Below are positions 32,237 through 33,954 of a stretch of DNA of 33,954 nt, in pieces. Source of the stretch: Fontibacillus phaseoli (lineage in GTDB: Bacteria; Bacillota; Bacilli; Paenibacillales; Paenibacillaceae); the NCBI RefSeq assembly GCF_003337355.1, contig NZ_QPJW01000015.1:74054-108007 (forward strand). Direction: 5' to 3'. Made by a program: the position numbers and the translations under genes. The notes beneath the pieces are model-generated. The model was not told the origin of the DNA. It was given only the letters and a program-made list of their open reading frames with translations, and did no database searches. Each line of letters opens with the position of its first letter. Position 1 is the first letter of the stretch.

Positions 32237-32992
32237 ATGACTGAGCATAAACTGGCACAACAATACCGTGAGTATTGGGACAAAGGTGCGGCCGTCTATG
32301 ATGAAATCGTGGATGCCGAATTTGCAACCGATAAATATGAACAATGGAACGCTATTTTAAGTAATCTTTTATCCGGAAAAAAGAATTTAAACATCCTTGA
32401 TGTTGGAACGGGGCCTGGATTTTTCGGAGTTTTGCTTAGTCGTATGGGGCATCAGGTCACTGCCATTGATTCCTCGCCAGAAATGGTGGCAAGGGCTCAT
32501 AAAAACGCGCAAAAATATAACTGCGATATAAAGATCATTAAGACGGATATTATAGAATATAAGCCGGAAGACACCTTTGATATCATCATTTCCAGGAATG
32601 TCACTTGGTTCTTATATAATCCTGTCGCCGCTTATCAAAATTGGTATGAGATGCTCAATGACGGGGGGCAAGCAATTATTTTTGACGCCAATTGGAATTT
32701 GTTTTTGAGTGACCCGCAGGAGGCGGAGCTTTTTCGGAAAGCTAAAGAGGAAGCGATTGAGCAAGGCTACTTGCCCTACCGCGAAGAGAAAGATATTGAA
32801 GAAGGTGATCAATTGGCGCTTACCTTACCATTGACCTACGTGAGAAGACCAGGATGGGACAGCGAAATGCTAAGATCTATTGGCTTTAATAAAACCCACG
32901 TCCATCAGGGATTTGATACTGAATTATACACTCCGGGAGAACAAGTCCTAAACCGTCACAGACCCATGTTTGCCATCGTTGCCGAAAAGTAA
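32237..32992 (+). CDS. class I SAM-dependent methyltransferase
   Basis: A 251-residue Rossmann-fold methyltransferase. Motif I is LNILDVGTGPGFFG (51-64), followed by the acidic AIDSSPEMV (Asp78) that binds SAM ribose. Motif II/III regions are KTDIIEYKPEDTFDIIISRNVTWF and LNDGGQAIIFDANW. The C-terminal part (about 150-251) is a family-specific region that should hold the acceptor. The ATG at 32237 has AGGAG 9 nt upstream; the longer reading from 32168 runs through the promoter and operator and is rejected. The substrate is not identifiable. Being divergent from the metal/peptide ABC operon under a Zur-like box, it may modify a metallophore or a metal-stress target. It is monocistronic, convergent with the rRNA genes. 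Confidence 0.9.
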   Translation: MTEHKLAQQYREYWDKGAAVYDEIVDAEFATDKYEQWNAILSNLLSGKKNLNILDVGTGPGFFGVLLSRMGHQVTAIDSSPEMVARAHKNAQKYNCDIKIIKTDIIEYKPEDTFDIIISRNVTWFLYNPVAAYQNWYEMLNDGGQAIIFDANWNLFLSDPQEAELFRKAKEEAIEQGYLPYREEKDIEEGDQLALTLPLTYVRRPGWDSEMLRSIGFNKTHVHQGFDTELYTPGEQVLNRHRPMFAIVAEK

Positions 32993-33011
32993 GATGTAGC
33001 TGTTTCACGTA

Positions 33012-33118
33012 ACGGATCGTAATGACCTTATTCGGATGAATTGAACCGAATAAGGTCGTCTGTGTCCTTTACAAAATGCATATCCCTGTTTTGTGCGAAT
33101 AAGGTCTCTGGTATCCGT
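33012..33118. repeat. inverted repeat with three GACCTTATTCG copies
   Basis: ACGGAT...GACCTTATTCG (33012-33034) reappears inverted as CGAATAAGGTC...ATCCGT (33096-33118). A third inverted copy, CGAATAAGGTC at 33047-33057, makes a 12-bp hairpin with the first (loop ATGAATTGAA). The near hairpin lies 25-60 nt after the methyltransferase stop and may act as its terminator, though no good T-run follows. Confidence 0.6.
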
Positions 33119-33360
33119 TAGCTTCATAGTCTTGGGACAGCGGCATTTTCGCCTCGTGCGCCGAGATCGGTCTGGTCGCAGGCTCGCAGCCAGCGCGGGC
33201 ACGATTTGAGGCTTTAGCGCCGCCGCGCTCGAAAGGCGGCCGGCCTTGCGGCATTGAAGCCCCGCCGGTAACCTTGCCTCTGGCCAAAATAACATCGTGC
33301 CGCGAAACCTCGGCAATACCTACAGAAATACAGTTATTAAGGAGCATCCCGGACGGTTTT
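33119..33360. other. gene-free GC-rich intergenic stretch
   Basis: About 240 nt, clearly richer in GC than the adjoining AT-rich repeats, with small palindromes such as GGCGGCCGGCC near 33235. Open frames exist on the minus strand but have no ribosome site, unlikely composition (many Arg, Pro and Ala) and no recognisable domain. It looks like part of a dispersed intergenic element rather than a gene. Confidence 0.4.
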
Positions 33361-33368
33361 CAGAAATT

Positions 33369-33495
33369 CCTGCAAAAATGCAGGCTTGAGCGCCCATTCC
33401 CCCCTGTGGCTCCAAAACCGAAAAAACACCTGCATTTTTTGCAGATTTTTGACTCAATAATCCCCTGCCCCCGAAAACCCCTGCTCTTCTGCAAG
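33369..33495. repeat. second cluster of CTGCA-TTTT-TGCAG elements
   Basis: CCTGCAAAAATGCAGG (33369-33384, perfect palindrome), CTGCATTTTTTGCAG (33430-33444) and CTGCTCTTCTGCAAG (33481-33495) are about 51-61 nt apart. They match the motif of the 12525-12707 cluster, including the spacing, 20 kb away. Confidence 0.6.
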
Positions 33496-33513
33496 TTTTT
33501 CTTCACACAACAG

Positions 33514-33548
33514 AAAGAGCACCACCGATAACCTCGGTGGTGCTCTTT
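33514..33548 (-). terminator. rRNA operon terminator
   Basis: A perfect 15-bp stem (AAAGAGCACCACCGA and complement) with a 5-nt loop, immediately downstream of the 5S gene on the minus strand, followed by TTTCTG. It ends the ribosomal operon with no tRNA genes between 5S and terminator. Confidence 0.88.
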
Positions 33549-33556
33549 CTTCGTTG

Positions 33557-33672
33557 CTTGGCGGCGTCCTACTCTCCCAGGACCCTTCGGTCCAAGTACC
33601 ATCGGCGCTGGAGGGCTTAACGGTCGTGTTCGGGATGGGTACGCGTGGAACCCCTCCGCCATCGCCACCAAA
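33557..33672 (-). rRNA. rrf: 5S ribosomal RNA
   Basis: About 116 nt. Read on the minus strand it begins TTTGGTGGCGATGGCGGAGG and contains the conserved CCCATCCCGAACACG and GTTAAGCCCTCCAGCGCCGATGG-type core, ending GAGAGTAGGACGCCGCCAAG. The ends TTTGGTGGCG and CGCCGCCAAG pair as helix I. Ends are placed by comparison with known Bacillus 5S and may be off by 1-2 nt. Confidence 0.95.
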
Positions 33673-33860
33673 CATGATTTTTCGAAGCTTTCGCTTCTCG
33701 AAATCGCTGCGAGAAAATATCAATCCTTATAAAAGGCATGCAGCTTAGTTCAGATGTTTTGATCACCTGAAAACTGGATACGAAACGTGAATTTGCGTGT
33801 TAGTCTCCTGAAGTGCTCATTTCGGCTTATTCAGCCTGACGCCACTTTTTGGAGTTGTTT

Positions 33861-33954
33861 TGGATAAGCCCTCGACCGATTAGTACCTGTCAGCTCCATA
33901 CATTGCTGCACTTCCACCTCAGGCCTATCAACCTCGTCGTCTTCAAGGGGTCTT
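33861..33954 (-). rRNA. rrl: 23S ribosomal RNA, 3' end (continues beyond window)
   Basis: On the minus strand the last ~94 nt contain the conserved 3'-terminal segments GAAGACGACGAGGTTGATAGG, split around it GGTGGAAGTG, and GGTACTAATCGGTCGAGGGC. The gene is cut by the window edge. The spacer to 5S (33673-33860) has no tRNA; it holds the CCAGTTTTCAGGTGATC-type stretch seen in Paenibacillus spacers and small processing-type stems. Confidence 0.95.

Noticed and set aside
33005..33347. Two overlapping minus-strand open frames of 92-103 residues
   Set aside because: They overlap in different frames, cover an inverted repeat and GC-rich intergenic DNA, have odd Arg/Pro-rich composition and no ribosome site.
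33360..33748. Open frames overlapping the 5S gene, its terminator and the repeat cluster
   Set aside because: They are read across an RNA gene and palindromes; no coding support.

Overview
The window looks like chromosomal DNA of a Paenibacillus or close relative (mid-GC Bacillota). This is inferred from gene content. There is a YesM/YesN-type sensor pair inside a sugar ABC operon that lacks its own ATPase. There is a large secreted multi-CBM amylase, a VTC/DUF4956/CotH operon, Bacillus-style Fur, Zur and cre-like sites, and a 23S-5S rRNA tail typical of the group. No phage, transposase, CRISPR array or biosynthetic island was seen.

Layout. 1-406 holds degenerate intergenic repeats. 407-3799 (minus strand) carries an MBL-fold lipoprotein, an AraC-type regulator, an ExoA/Xth nuclease and a Fur-controlled HmoA/IsdG-type haem monooxygenase. 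3952-6347 (plus) is an ArsR regulator with a SulP/STAS anion transporter. 6365-7550 (plus) is a TetR regulator with an HXXEE membrane protein. At 7603-12486 a membrane-anchored purple-acid-phosphatase-like enzyme (minus) diverges from a VTC-domain / DUF4956 / CotH-kinase operon (plus). 12487-12994 holds repeats and a VOC-family gene remnant. 13001-16426 (minus) is a 1141-residue GH13 amylase with at least four accessory domains and two identical upstream operators. 16817-17074 is a small GlsB/YeaQ-type membrane protein.

17133-25188 (minus) is a six-gene operon. In transcription order it is sugar-binding lipoprotein, two permeases, YesM-type kinase, membrane-anchored second binding protein, YesN-type response regulator. 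It reads as uptake plus extracellular sugar sensing in one unit. 25369-27000 is fhs. 27153-32086 (minus) is a tightly coupled Nik/Opp-type ABC operon, divergent from a SAM-dependent methyltransferase (32237-32992, plus). A near-perfect Zur-type box lies just downstream of the methyltransferase promoter, so this locus may be a zinc-starvation metal or metallophore uptake system; it is the most interesting candidate here. 33000-33505 is repeat-rich, and the window ends in the 5S gene and the 3' end of a 23S gene on the minus strand.

Many genes have their own palindromic operator placed in or next to the promoter, so local regulation can be read directly for several units. All functional calls come from recognising motifs by eye; no search was run.
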